Source of the DNA: CAIQIA01 sp049317465
Lineage (GTDB): Bacteria > Cyanobacteriota > Cyanobacteriia > PCC-6307 > Cyanobiaceae
Reading direction: 5' to 3'
NCBI GenBank assembly: GCA_049317465.1
Contig: JBMOIF010000001.1
Coordinates: 62,001 to 126,000, forward strand
Length of the DNA stretch: 64,000 nucleotides
The notes beneath the pieces were generated by a model. It searched no databases. It saw only the letters and a list, made by a program, of their open reading frames with translations, and was not told the DNA's origin. A program made the translations under genes and the position numbers. The stretch's first letter is position 1, and every line of letters begins with the position of its first letter. This document shows positions 33,513-41,361 of this stretch, one piece after another.

Positions 33513-34562
33513 ATGCGCGACATCCCGGCCCAGTTCGCCTATCGCAGCCTGCAGCAGGGCAAGAGCCTGTTCGGCGTGGCCCACAAGCAAGCCAGCACGG
33601 CGCTGATGGAACTGGTGGCCCCGGGGGCTTCATCGCCCACCCTCGCGGTCGGACCGGAGCTGCTCCGGACCCTCCAGGCGCGAATGGACCGGTTGCTGGA
33701 GAGGGATTGGCAGGAGGCCTGTGAGGGGCTCTATCCGCGGGATCTCCTCTTCGACGCCCCCTGGGCGGATTGGCTGCTGCGCTACCCAATGATCTGGCTT
33801 GACCTGCCGGCGATCTGGTCCCGGCGACAGCGGCGTGATGTGCGGGATCTCCCCCGGGATGTTGACGGTCGCCTGTACCCCGATTACTACCTGCAGAACT
33901 TTCACCACCAGACGGACGGGTACCTCAGCGACCGCTCGGCCGAGCTCTACGACCTGCAGGTGGAAATCCTGTTCAACGGCACCGCCGACGCCATGCGCCG
34001 CCGGGTCCTCAGGCCGCTGCTGCAGGCGCTGAAAGGGCAGGAGCGACCGCGGATCCTTGATGTGGCCACCGGCACCGGCAGCACTCTGAAACAGATTCAG
34101 GCGGCACGGCCCGGGTCATCCCTTGTGGGCCTCGACCTGTCAGAGGCCTACCTGCGCGAGGCGGGCCGCCGCCTGAATCAGAGGTCCGGTGCGCTGCCGC
34201 AACTGCTCCAGGGCAACGGCGAGGAGCTGCCGTTCCGCGACGCCAGCTTTGATGCCGTCACCTGTGTCTTCCTGCTGCACGAGCTGCCGGCGGAAGCCCG
34301 TTCGGCCGTCCTGCGGGAATGCCGACGGGTGCTGAAACCTGGCGGCCGGCTTGTGCTTGCCGATTCGATCCAGCTGGCTGATGCCCCGGACTGCGCCACG
34401 GTGCTGGAGAACTTCCGACGGGTCTTCCATGAGCCGTACTACCGCCACTACATGAGCGACGATCTCGAGGCTCGGATCACCGGCGCCGGTCTGCAGCTTC
34501 AGGGGGCCGAATCCTGGTTCATGACCCGCGTGTGGTGGGCAGACCGCAGCAGCGAGGACTAA
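33513..34562 (+). CDS. SAM-dependent class I methyltransferase (UbiE/MenG-like)
   Basis: Predicted cytoplasmic methyltransferase of unknown substrate. From ATG 33513 (MRDIPAQFAYRSL) the protein has 349 residues; the much longer open frame upstream runs through the apcF promoter and is rejected. An N-terminal helical domain of about 150 residues with YPDYYLQNFHHQTDGYLS precedes a Rossmann methyltransferase. SAM-binding motif I is ILDVATGTGSTLKQI (about 182-196), and later motifs are FDAVTCVFLLHELP and RVLKPGGRLVLADS. This two-domain form is widespread in cyanobacteria. Divergent from apcF. Confidence 0.85.
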   Translation: MRDIPAQFAYRSLQQGKSLFGVAHKQASTALMELVAPGASSPTLAVGPELLRTLQARMDRLLERDWQEACEGLYPRDLLFDAPWADWLLRYPMIWLDLPAIWSRRQRRDVRDLPRDVDGRLYPDYYLQNFHHQTDGYLSDRSAELYDLQVEILFNGTADAMRRRVLRPLLQALKGQERPRILDVATGTGSTLKQIQAARPGSSLVGLDLSEAYLREAGRRLNQRSGALPQLLQGNGEELPFRDASFDAVTCVFLLHELPAEARSAVLRECRRVLKPGGRLVLADSIQLADAPDCATVLENFRRVFHEPYYRHYMSDDLEARITGAGLQLQGAESWFMTRVWWADRSSED

Positions 34563-34608
34563 TCGCTACAGATCAGATTTCGGATGAGGAATACAGTCTG
34601 AAGCAAAG

Positions 34609-34637
34609 TTGAAAGGTTCGGCATGAACCGCTTAACT
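34609..34637 (+). promoter_or_regulatory. Predicted sigma-70 promoter with a dyad in its spacer
   Basis: TTGAAA at 34609-34614 and TTAACT at 34632-34637 are separated by exactly 17 bases, a close match to the bacterial housekeeping promoter. The spacer itself contains GGTTC, five bases, GAACC (34615-34629), a perfect dyad well placed for a repressor. The region is unusually A+T-rich for this window. The predicted start of transcription near 34644 is only about 17 bases before the ATG of the downstream hypothetical gene. Confidence 0.55.
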
Positions 34638-34660
34638 GACCCTGTCTCCAGTGGATGCCG

Positions 34661-35020
34661 ATGATCAACCCGTTCCGGGTCCGCTGGCTTGAGGGCTGGA
34701 CATTCCAGACCGTTCTGCTGGGCGGTCGCCCCATGGTCGAGGCCCATGGCTATGGCATCTGCCTCCGCACAGAGCTGCTGCAGGGCGAGAGTCCCCGCGA
34801 CGCCGCCGACCGGCTGGTTCTTGAGGAGGACCGCCGTCGTCGCTCCCTGCGCAATGCCTGGAAGCGCGGTCCACAGCACCTGCTCCAGGCCGTCATCGAC
34901 GGCGACGAGGTGCCGGACAGGGAGCCCGTCGCCTCTGACACCCCGAATGTTGAACAGCAACTGCAGAAGGAGCTCTGCCTCTCACCTCGGCAGGAGGTGA
35001 TGCAGGGCCTCGGCCGATAA
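34661..35020 (+). CDS. Hypothetical protein, about 119 residues
   Basis: No family recognised. The protein begins MINPFRVRWLEGWTFQTVLLGGRPM and continues with VEAHGYGICLRTELLQGES, a compact mixed alpha/beta stretch (about 1-45). A charged helical part rich in Arg and Glu and a polar C-terminal tail follow. No signal peptide, membrane segment or metal motif is seen. Two ATGs (34655 and 34661) are possible; the second has a better upstream purine stretch. Third codon positions are G/C-rich, supporting coding. A strong promoter-like sequence lies just upstream, and its 3' end overlaps an antisense small gene by 39 bases. Confidence 0.65.
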   Translation: MINPFRVRWLEGWTFQTVLLGGRPMVEAHGYGICLRTELLQGESPRDAADRLVLEEDRRRRSLRNAWKRGPQHLLQAVIDGDEVPDREPVASDTPNVEQQLQKELCLSPRQEVMQGLGR

Positions 35021-35239
35021 CAGCCCGCTGCCACCCCACCGGAGGACCAGCCAGAACCTCTCCGCACCCTGGGGCGCAGATTCCGGGCGATCGGCCAACA
35101 CACCGGCCAGCCATCGCCGCCGTTGCCGATGCCGTCGCAGGGCAGTGCCGGCTCTGCCTGCAGCCCCCCGCTCCATCAGCACGCGATCAAGCACGGCCAG
35201 ATGGTGCAGCATCCGCACAGGAGCCTGGGGTCGCTTCAT
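34982..35239 (-). CDS. Small hypothetical basic protein, 85 residues
   Basis: No function recognised. ATG 35239 opens an 85-residue Arg/Leu-rich protein (MKRPQAPVRMLHHLAVLDRV start) without a membrane segment. Support is the G/C-rich third codon positions and the lack of any other gene in 35021-35265. No clear ribosome-binding site is visible. Its 3' end overlaps the convergent hypothetical gene by 39 bases. It could be a chance frame in G+C-rich DNA. Confidence 0.42.
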   Translation of the reverse strand: MKRPQAPVRMLHHLAVLDRVLMERGAAGRAGTALRRHRQRRRWLAGVLADRPESAPQGAERFWLVLRWGGSGLLSAEALHHLLPR

Positions 35240-35265
35240 GATGGGTGCTGCCGAGGATCACGACC

Positions 35266-35520
35266 ATGCCCCTCTGGCCCCACGAGGTTCAGGCGGATGC
35301 CCGCCGGTTGCATGAGCAGCTGAGGCTTGGGGAGCGTGACTGGCACCGCTGGAAGACTGACGCCGATCGACGGGCGGCCGAGCAGCTGTCCGCCGCCTTG
35401 GCGCAGTTGCTGCAGGGTCAGCAGCAGGAGGCAGAAGCGCTCGCCGACAGTGCCCTTCGCTGGCTGCGGCGGGAACAGCGGGATCCCGGATGTCCCCGTC
35501 ATGGTCCCAGGGATCCCTGA
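35266..35520 (+). CDS. Small conserved cyanobacterial protein (DUF6439-like)
   Basis: Soluble, mostly helical 84-residue protein of unknown function. From ATG 35266 it reads MPLWPHEVQADARRLHEQLR, with a conserved-looking middle WHRWKTDADRRAAEQLSAAL and an end LRREQRDPGCPRHG. I associate the RRAAEQL and DPGCP(R/S)HG pattern with the DUF6439 family, from memory. GAGG lies about eight bases before the ATG, supporting this start over the frame's earlier ATG at 35245. It overlaps the convergent RsbW-like gene by 22 bases. Confidence 0.65.
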   Translation: MPLWPHEVQADARRLHEQLRLGERDWHRWKTDADRRAAEQLSAALAQLLQGQQQEAEALADSALRWLRREQRDPGCPRHGPRDP

Positions 35521-35930
35521 CGTCGCTTGGCCAGTTGCACCCTGTTGCCCCGCGGGCTCCAGCGGATGTCGTCGAAACACTGACGGATCAGGAAGAGACC
35601 TCGTCCCGTGGGTGCCTCCGGCGCATCAGGCAGGCGGAAGAAACGGCGGTCGGCAGGGATGCCAGGTCCTTCGTCCTGGATCTGCCAGACGAACCAGCCA
35701 TTGAGCAGGATGCGCCGGATGCGGAGTGACTTGCGTGGGTCTTCCCTGTTGCCGTGGCGGACGGCATTCACGAGAGCCTCCTGGAGCCCCAGACGCACCA
35801 GTTCCCTTTCCTCGACCGGCACCGGCTCCAGCAGGATCTCAAGCAGAGGATGCAGCTGCAGGGTCGATGGTGTGATGAACAGGCTCCAGCTCAGGCCGGA
35901 GGACGGTCTTGGCGACAGACCATGACGCAT
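35499..35930 (-). CDS. RsbW/SpoIIAB-like anti-sigma factor or serine kinase (GHKL ATPase)
   Basis: Small ATP-binding protein of the anti-sigma/serine kinase family used in partner-switching regulation. From ATG 35930 it has 143 residues. The N box is EALVNAVRHGN (Asn55), the G1 box is DEGPGIP (Asp86) and the G2 box is GRGLFLI (109-115). The frame extends to 36218 but upstream residues lack protein character and overlap gun4. It lies 26 bases downstream of gun4 on the same strand. A STAS anti-anti-sigma-like gene at 58845-59213 is a possible partner, though 23 kb away. Confidence 0.82.
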   Translation of the reverse strand: MRHGLSPRPSSGLSWSLFITPSTLQLHPLLEILLEPVPVEERELVRLGLQEALVNAVRHGNREDPRKSLRIRRILLNGWFVWQIQDEGPGIPADRRFFRLPDAPEAPTGRGLFLIRQCFDDIRWSPRGNRVQLAKRRQGSLGP

Positions 35931-35956
35931 GCCAGGGGCTCCGGGCCTTGCCGATC

Positions 35957-36688
35957 CTATCGAGACAGGCCAGGCCCGTCGATTCCGGGATGGCGCAGCA
36001 GAGCATCCATGACCCTCACGCCTCGCAGCTGGTTGACCAGGGGGAGGTGACCTTCCGGAGCCTCGAGGCTCCAGGTGAACGCCGTCGGGTAGCGGGTCCA
36101 GACCCCTTCGTTCTTCCAGCCGAGCAGGGGCCAGAGACGATCCCAGCGCTGCTGGCACTGCAGCCAGAGGCGCCGTTGCACCCGGAAGCCGTAACGGCCC
36201 TGGGAGTAAAACCACCACAGGCGGTCGATGGCGTCCAGGTCCAGCGGAGCGATCGGAGGCACCTCACTGAAATAGACGTAGCCGCGTCGCTCGGCTCCGG
36301 GACCGGCAAGGCGGCGGAGCAGCGCACTGGTGACCCGATCGGCCTCTTCCCAGTGCTGCATCAGCAGGGCCTGCTGCAGCTCGGCAACCAGGTCTGGTTC
36401 GCTGGCCGTGATCGTCAGACAGCCATTCGGCCAGCGCTGGGCCAGCCGCTGCCGTTGCTGCGGATCTTCGGCCAGGAGCTGGAGCAGGGATCCCCAGGCC
36501 CAGTCGGTGGAGTCAGGAGCTCCGGTGCCGAGGGCGCTCCAGATCGGGTCCTGCAGCTCAGCGCCGAGGATCCTGAGTCGCCCCCAGTCGCGGCGGCGCT
36601 GGCGCTCTCCGGCGGCGAGGAACCGTTGCAACGCTGAGGACGCGGTGGCACCACTGGCGGTCGGGGCGGGGCTGGGACCGGTCAACAT
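35957..36688 (-). CDS. gun4: GUN4-domain porphyrin-binding protein
   Basis: Binds protoporphyrin IX and Mg-protoporphyrin IX and stimulates magnesium chelatase in chlorophyll synthesis. The 243 residues comprise an N-terminal helical bundle (about 15-130) and a C-terminal GUN4 core (about 138-240). The core has LDAIDRLWWFYSQGRYGFRVQ, WKNEGVWTRYPTAFTWSLEAP and GHLPLVNQLRGVRVMDALL. This matches the two-domain form of Synechocystis GUN4 in length. Whether it is the main GUN4 or a paralogue cannot be decided without the rest of the genome. It is followed by an RsbW-like gene 26 bases downstream. Confidence 0.9.
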   Translation of the reverse strand: MLTGPSPAPTASGATASSALQRFLAAGERQRRRDWGRLRILGAELQDPIWSALGTGAPDSTDWAWGSLLQLLAEDPQQRQRLAQRWPNGCLTITASEPDLVAELQQALLMQHWEEADRVTSALLRRLAGPGAERRGYVYFSEVPPIAPLDLDAIDRLWWFYSQGRYGFRVQRRLWLQCQQRWDRLWPLLGWKNEGVWTRYPTAFTWSLEAPEGHLPLVNQLRGVRVMDALLRHPGIDGPGLSR

Positions 36689-36735
36689 GAAGCCTTGGCC
36701 AGGCTTCAGTATCGCAGCGCCGCGGGGTGGATCGG

Positions 36736-37749
36736 ATGGACGTCACGCGACCGGTGGAGACCTTCCTGCAGGGGCCGGGGGTGTTCGTGGATGTGCGCAG
36801 TCCCTCCGAACACCGCCAGGGACACATTCCCGGGGCCGTCAGCCTGCCCCTGTTGGATGACGGCGAACGGGCCCAGGTGGGAACCGTGTACCGGCAGGAG
36901 GGTCGCAACGCCGCCGTACGACTGGGTCTGGCCATCACCGGTCCACGGCTTGCCGACTGGGGCGATCGTCTGACACAGCTCGCCGAAGATGGCCCCCTGC
37001 ACCTGTACTGCTGGCGTGGTGGCCTGCGCAGCGGCAGCGTCGGCTGGCTAGCGGCCACCCTGGGGCTGGAGCATTGCCTCCTCACGGGCGGCTACAAGAG
37101 CTTTCGCCGCTGGGTGCTGGCGGAAGTGGCCCGTCCGCGGCGGCTCACCCTGCTGGGAGGCAGCACGGGCAGTGGCAAGACAGAGGTGCTGCAGGCCCTC
37201 AGCCGGCGCGGCGAACCCGTCATCGACCTGGAAGCGCTCGCGAACCACCGGGGCAGCAGCTTCGGGGGCCTGGGCCTGGGTCCCCAGCCGAGCGGGGAGG
37301 CCTTCGAGAATGCCCTGGCCTGGAGCCTGCGGCACCGGGACCCGTCACGGCCGTTGTGGGTCGAGGCTGAGAGTGCACAGGTGGGCCGCTGTCGCATCCC
37401 CGCAGACTTCTGGGCGCAGATGAAGACCGCGCCGCTGGTGCTGCTGGAACGGCCGCTTGAGGAGCGGGTGGCGGCCCTCACCGATCTTTACGGTGTGCAG
37501 GCCCCCGCGTTGCTGCTGGAGGCCACCCTGCGCCTGGAACGTCGGTTGGGCCCCCAGCGCACCGCCGCAGCCATGGCCCACATCAGCGCCGGGGCCATGG
37601 ACGATGCGTGCCGAATCCTCCTGGATTACTACGACCGCACCTACGACCACGAGCTGACCCGTCGTCCGCCGCCCATGGCCCGGCTGCCGGTGGGCGGTCT
37701 TGACGCCGACGCCGTGGCCGCACGGCTCATCGGACTCACCGCCGCCTAA
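36736..37749 (+). CDS. mnmH: tRNA 2-selenouridine synthase (rhodanese-like)
   Basis: MnmH/SelU/YbbB replaces sulfur by selenium in wobble 2-thiouridine of Lys, Glu and Gln tRNAs through a geranylated intermediate. From ATG 36736 it has 337 residues. An N-terminal rhodanese domain carries the active Cys92 (LYCWRGGLRSGS). A P-loop domain follows with GGSTGSGKT (about 141-149), then HRGSSFGGLGLG. Start could also be GTG 36727. Function requires selenophosphate from SelD, which is not in this window. It is divergent from gun4 with a 47-base gap. Confidence 0.92.
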   Translation: MDVTRPVETFLQGPGVFVDVRSPSEHRQGHIPGAVSLPLLDDGERAQVGTVYRQEGRNAAVRLGLAITGPRLADWGDRLTQLAEDGPLHLYCWRGGLRSGSVGWLAATLGLEHCLLTGGYKSFRRWVLAEVARPRRLTLLGGSTGSGKTEVLQALSRRGEPVIDLEALANHRGSSFGGLGLGPQPSGEAFENALAWSLRHRDPSRPLWVEAESAQVGRCRIPADFWAQMKTAPLVLLERPLEERVAALTDLYGVQAPALLLEATLRLERRLGPQRTAAAMAHISAGAMDDACRILLDYYDRTYDHELTRRPPPMARLPVGGLDADAVAARLIGLTAA

Positions 37750-37768
37750 ACTTTCATCTTTGGCGAGC

Positions 37769-38107
37769 ATGACGGCGGCCATCCAGTTCTTCCGTGGTGT
37801 CGATGAGCCCGTGGTGCCCGACATCCGCCTGACCCGATCCCGCGACGGTCTGACGGGCCAGGCCCTGTTCGTGTTCGAGGAGCCCGAGGCCCTGGCCCCC
37901 GAGGCGATGGGCGACATCACGGGGATGTTCCTGGTCGATGAGGAAGGTGAACTGGTCACCCGCGACGTCAAGGCCCGCTTCGTCAATGGCAAGGCCAGCT
38001 TCCTTGAGGCCACCTTCACCTGGAAGAGCACGGGAGACTTCGAGCGCTTCATGCGCTTCGCCGAGCGCTACGCCGCCTGTCACGATCTCGGTTTCAGCGC
38101 CACCTGA
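37769..38107 (+). CDS. psb28: Photosystem II assembly factor Psb28
   Basis: Cytoplasmic-face protein that binds PSII assembly intermediates near CP47 and cytochrome b559. From ATG 37769 it has 112 residues and begins AAIQFFRGVDEPVVPDIRLTRSRDG after the Met, the Psb28 signature (described in parts: IQFFRG, VPDIRLTRSRDG). The C-terminal LEATFTWKSTGDFERFMRFAERYA is also typical. The frame extends upstream into mnmH but this start gives family length. It lies 19 bases after mnmH on the same strand. Confidence 0.94.
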   Translation: MTAAIQFFRGVDEPVVPDIRLTRSRDGLTGQALFVFEEPEALAPEAMGDITGMFLVDEEGELVTRDVKARFVNGKASFLEATFTWKSTGDFERFMRFAERYAACHDLGFSAT

Positions 38108-38137
38108 GGCGATACTGACGCCATCTGCACCGGGTCC

Positions 38138-39193
38138 TTGAAGTTCTCGCAATGGTGCGCCTTTGCTGCCGTCCTGGCTGCAGGCGTGCTGCTCTGGAAC
38201 CTGCGAGGGATTCTCATCGAGCTGTTCGGTTCGGTCGTGCTGGCGGTCGCCCTCTCAAGCCTGGTCGGCAGCCTGGAGCGACGCCTGGGCCTGCGCCGCT
38301 GGCAGGCCCTGCCCCTGGCTTTGACGCTGGTGCTGCTGGTGATCACCGTGATCGTCGCCCTGTTGATCCCGCCGTTCGTTGACCAGTTCGCCGAACTGAT
38401 CCAGCAGGTGCCCCGGGCGGCATCGGCGCTGATGCGGTTGATCAGCGGTGGGCTGGGGCGCATCTCGCAGATGGTCCACGGCCAGTCACAACTGCCCCTG
38501 CCAGACGACTGGTTGCAGTCGCTCACCAGCGGCAGTGAATGGCCTTGGAGCGCCGGAGTCGGCCGACTGCTGGGGCTGGCTGGCAACCTGGGCGGTGGTC
38601 TGCTCCAGCTGATCTTCGTCGTTGCGGTGGCCGTCATGCTGACGGCCCAGCCCGAGGGCTACCGGGGGGTGGCGATCCAGTTGGTCCCCTCGATGCTGCG
38701 CCGGCGCGTGGGCGAGGTGCTCGACCTGTGCGGCGAGGCCCTGAGCAGCTGGATGGTCGGGGTCCTGATCAGTTCGCTCTGCGTGGGGGTTCTGGCGTTC
38801 ATCGGCCTCAGCCTGCTGGGTGTGAAATTGACGATGGCCAACGCCCTGCTTGCCGGACTGCTGAACGTCATTCCCAACGTGGGCCCCACCCTTGGGACGA
38901 TCTTCCCGATGTCGGTGGCCCTGCTCGAGAATCCGTGGAAACCGCTGTTGGTTCTGGCGTTGTATGTGGTGATCCAGAACCTTGAGAGTTACGTGATCAC
39001 CCCGTCGGTGATGCACCACCAGCTGAAGCTGCTGCCGGGGCTGACCCTGGCGGCCCAGGTGGTGTTCACAGTGGTCTTCGGCCCCATCGGACTGCTCCTT
39101 GCCCTGCCACTGGCCGTCTGTCTGCAGGTGATCGTGCGGGAGCTGCTGGTCCACGACCTGTTCGACCGCTGGACGGGATCCACAGCGCCATGA
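38138..39193 (+). CDS. AI-2E family transporter (first of tandem pair)
   Basis: Polytopic membrane permease of the PerM/AI-2E/TqsA family. The 351 residues hold about eight membrane helices in the usual pattern: two at the N-terminus, a soluble loop (about 90-150), and a C-terminal block with NVIPNVGPTLGTIFPM and NLESYVITPSVM. Start is TTG 38138, 30 bases after psb28. Cargo is unknown; family members have been linked to autoinducer-2 export and Na+/H+ antiport. It overlaps its paralogue by four bases. Confidence 0.85.
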   Translation: MKFSQWCAFAAVLAAGVLLWNLRGILIELFGSVVLAVALSSLVGSLERRLGLRRWQALPLALTLVLLVITVIVALLIPPFVDQFAELIQQVPRAASALMRLISGGLGRISQMVHGQSQLPLPDDWLQSLTSGSEWPWSAGVGRLLGLAGNLGGGLLQLIFVVAVAVMLTAQPEGYRGVAIQLVPSMLRRRVGEVLDLCGEALSSWMVGVLISSLCVGVLAFIGLSLLGVKLTMANALLAGLLNVIPNVGPTLGTIFPMSVALLENPWKPLLVLALYVVIQNLESYVITPSVMHHQLKLLPGLTLAAQVVFTVVFGPIGLLLALPLAVCLQVIVRELLVHDLFDRWTGSTAP

Positions 39194-40233
39194 CGCGACC
39201 GGTGGCAGCGATCAACTGGCCCGCCCTGCTCGGCAGCGTTGCCCTGGTGCTCCTGGGGTTGATGGCCTGGGAGCTGCGCTGGGTCCTGATGGTCCTCTTC
39301 GGGGCCATCGTCCTGGCCGTGGCCCTCGATGTGCCCGTGCAGTTTCTCCTGCGTCGCCTGCAGCTGGGGCGACCGGCGGCGCTGACCCTGGTGCTCACCG
39401 CCTTCGGAAGCCTGGCGACGGTGCTTGTGCTGTTGCTGCTGCCTGAAGTGGTCAACCAGGCCCAGACCCTGATCCGCATCCTGCCGGCACTGCTCGCCTA
39501 TCTGGCCTCCCTGACCGGCCGGGTGCCGGCCCTGAGCGAGTTTCAGGAGACCCTTCGCTCGCTGAGCAGCTTTGAGACCCTGCAACCCCTCGGATCGCAG
39601 TTGCTGGGGCTGGCCGGTGGAGCCGCGAACGGCACCATCCAGCTGCTGCTCATGACCCTGCTGGCGGTGTTGCTCTGTCTTGATCCCAGCAGCCACACCA
39701 GGCTGGTGCTTGCCGCCACACCCCGTTTCTACCGCCAGCACATGCGGCGGCTGCTCGAGGAGTGCCGCGAGGCCCTCGGCGGCTGGCTGGCCGGCATGAC
39801 CTTCTCTGCGGCCGCGGTGTTCCTGGGAACCTGGGCAGGCCTGGCCCTCATCGGTGCCCCCCTGGCACTGCTCAGCGGCCTGATCGCCGGAGTGCTCACC
39901 TTCGTTCCCACGGTGGGACCGACCTTGGCCACCCTTCTGCCGGCTGCCGTTGCCCTGCTGCTGGTGCCCAAGGTGGTCGTCAAGGTGGTCCTGCTGCGCC
40001 TGTTGCTGCAGAACCTGGAGGCCTTCGTGCTGACCCCGCTGTTGCTGAAGCGCACCGTGAACCTTCTGCCCACCGTGGCCCTGATGGGTCAGCTGAGCCT
40101 CGGTGCCTTGCTGGGTTTGCCCGGGGTGTTGCTGGCTCTGCCGTTCATCGTGGTCACCCAGGTGCTCCTTCAGGAGGTGCTTGTGCGGGAAATCATGGAT
40201 CGCTGGACCCTGCGCGGACGCGCCCGCCCCTGA
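39190..40233 (+). CDS. AI-2E family transporter (second of tandem pair)
   Basis: A paralogue of the preceding gene with the same topology in 347 residues. The family segment FVPTVGPTLATLLPAAVAL and NLEAFVLTPLLLKRTVNLLPTVAL are in equivalent positions. ATG 39190 overlaps the first gene's stop (ATGA), so both are made from one transcript. Sequence identity is modest by eye, suggesting an old duplication and perhaps a hetero-oligomer. Its 3' end overlaps an antisense small membrane-protein gene by 41 bases. Confidence 0.85.
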   Translation: MTRPVAAINWPALLGSVALVLLGLMAWELRWVLMVLFGAIVLAVALDVPVQFLLRRLQLGRPAALTLVLTAFGSLATVLVLLLLPEVVNQAQTLIRILPALLAYLASLTGRVPALSEFQETLRSLSSFETLQPLGSQLLGLAGGAANGTIQLLLMTLLAVLLCLDPSSHTRLVLAATPRFYRQHMRRLLEECREALGGWLAGMTFSAAAVFLGTWAGLALIGAPLALLSGLIAGVLTFVPTVGPTLATLLPAAVALLLVPKVVVKVVLLRLLLQNLEAFVLTPLLLKRTVNLLPTVALMGQLSLGALLGLPGVLLALPFIVVTQVLLQEVLVREIMDRWTLRGRARP

Positions 40234-40399
40234 ACCACCAGGGGGTGAGGAGCAGAACCACCACGGCCAGGCGGTGATGGCCCATGGCGAAGAACACCGA
40301 CGTCCAGGTGAAATGCTGGACCATCAGGGCCAGTTCGGAACGCAGGTCGAGGAGAGCAAGAAGGGCCAGCAGCAGGGTCAGAAACCTTGGTTGCCTCAT
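40193..40399 (-). CDS. Small membrane protein coupled to secF, 68 residues
   Basis: No function recognised. ATG 40399 overlaps the secF stop (ATGA), which strongly supports translation from the secDF transcript. It has two hydrophobic segments: FLTLLLALLALLDL (about 6-19) and VFFAMGHHRLAVVVLLLTPWWF (about 35-56), with a basic tail. Codon bias matches the operon. It could be an accessory of the Sec machinery or simply a passenger. It is convergent with the second AI-2E-type gene, overlapping 41 bases. Confidence 0.65.
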   Translation of the reverse strand: MRQPRFLTLLLALLALLDLRSELALMVQHFTWTSVFFAMGHHRLAVVVLLLTPWWFRGGRVRAGSSDP

Positions 40400-41361
40400 G
40401 CGGGGGCTCCGCTTTCGGCGCCGGGCCGACGGCGGTTGAGACGTCCGCCCAGCAGGGGCAGCAGGGGAGGGACAACACCGATGCTGGACCAGCTGCCCAC
40501 GGCCACTCCGATGGCCAGGGCCACGGCGAACCAGAAGAGGGTCTGCCCACCGAAGAACACCAGCGCCAGAATCGGCAGTTCCGTGGTGAAGGAGGTGTAG
40601 AGCGAGCGGGTGAGGGTTCCGGCAACGGCCCGGTCCACCTGATCATCGAGGGTCAGCTCGGGGAGCACCTGCTGCTGTTCACGGATGCGGTCGAAGACAA
40701 CCACGGTGTCGTTCACCGAGTAACCCGCGAGCGTGAGCAGGGCCACCGCGAAGAGGCTGTCGACCTCGACTCCGGCGAGGAGCCCCAGCCAGGCGAACAC
40801 CCCCGTGGTGATCAGCACGTCGTGGGCGAGACAGAAGAGAGCCAGAACGGCATAGAGGCGGGCGTACCGGGCCGTGATGAACAGAGCCACCCCAAGAACG
40901 CTCACCACCAGGGCCAGCAGACTGCTCTGGAGGAGCTGTTGCCCCAGCACCGGGCCGATGGTGTCGATGCGGGTGCCACTGGGGTCGAGAGGTCCGGCAA
41001 GACGGTTGAGGCTCTCGACCACCTCACCGCTCTGGGCGGGGCTGAGGGCGGGCAGTCGCAGAGCGACGGCCCGCCCGCCATCGAGCAGCTGCACGGAGGC
41101 GGGATGACTGAGGTTGTGCGCAATCGCTTCACCGCTGAGGCTGCCGCAGGTGTCACCACAGCGGCGCTCGACCTGGATGGCGGTGCCGCCGGTGAAGTCG
41201 AGACCCGGGCGAACGGGAGCGCCGATCGGCGACAGCCAGGAGAGGGTCACCCCCAGCAGGCTGAGGGCCAGCAGAACAGCGGTGATCGCAAAGCTGAGGC
41301 GGCGATGGCGGGTGACCCGGAAGCGGGGCTCCCTCAGCAGGGCACCGGTGGAGGACGTCAT
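40396..41361 (-). CDS. secF: Protein translocase subunit SecF
   Basis: Membrane partner of SecD that uses proton-motive force to finish protein export into the periplasm or thylakoid lumen. The 321 residues show six membrane helices with the large first periplasmic loop. The family motifs GLDFTGGTAIQV (about 53-64) and GYSVNDTVVVFDRIRE (about 217-232) are intact, the latter bearing the conserved transmembrane Asp. ATG 41361 overlaps the secD stop by four bases. Confidence 0.95.
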   Translation of the reverse strand: MTSSTGALLREPRFRVTRHRRLSFAITAVLLALSLLGVTLSWLSPIGAPVRPGLDFTGGTAIQVERRCGDTCGSLSGEAIAHNLSHPASVQLLDGGRAVALRLPALSPAQSGEVVESLNRLAGPLDPSGTRIDTIGPVLGQQLLQSSLLALVVSVLGVALFITARYARLYAVLALFCLAHDVLITTGVFAWLGLLAGVEVDSLFAVALLTLAGYSVNDTVVVFDRIREQQQVLPELTLDDQVDRAVAGTLTRSLYTSFTTELPILALVFFGGQTLFWFAVALAIGVAVGSWSSIGVVPPLLPLLGGRLNRRRPGAESGAPA

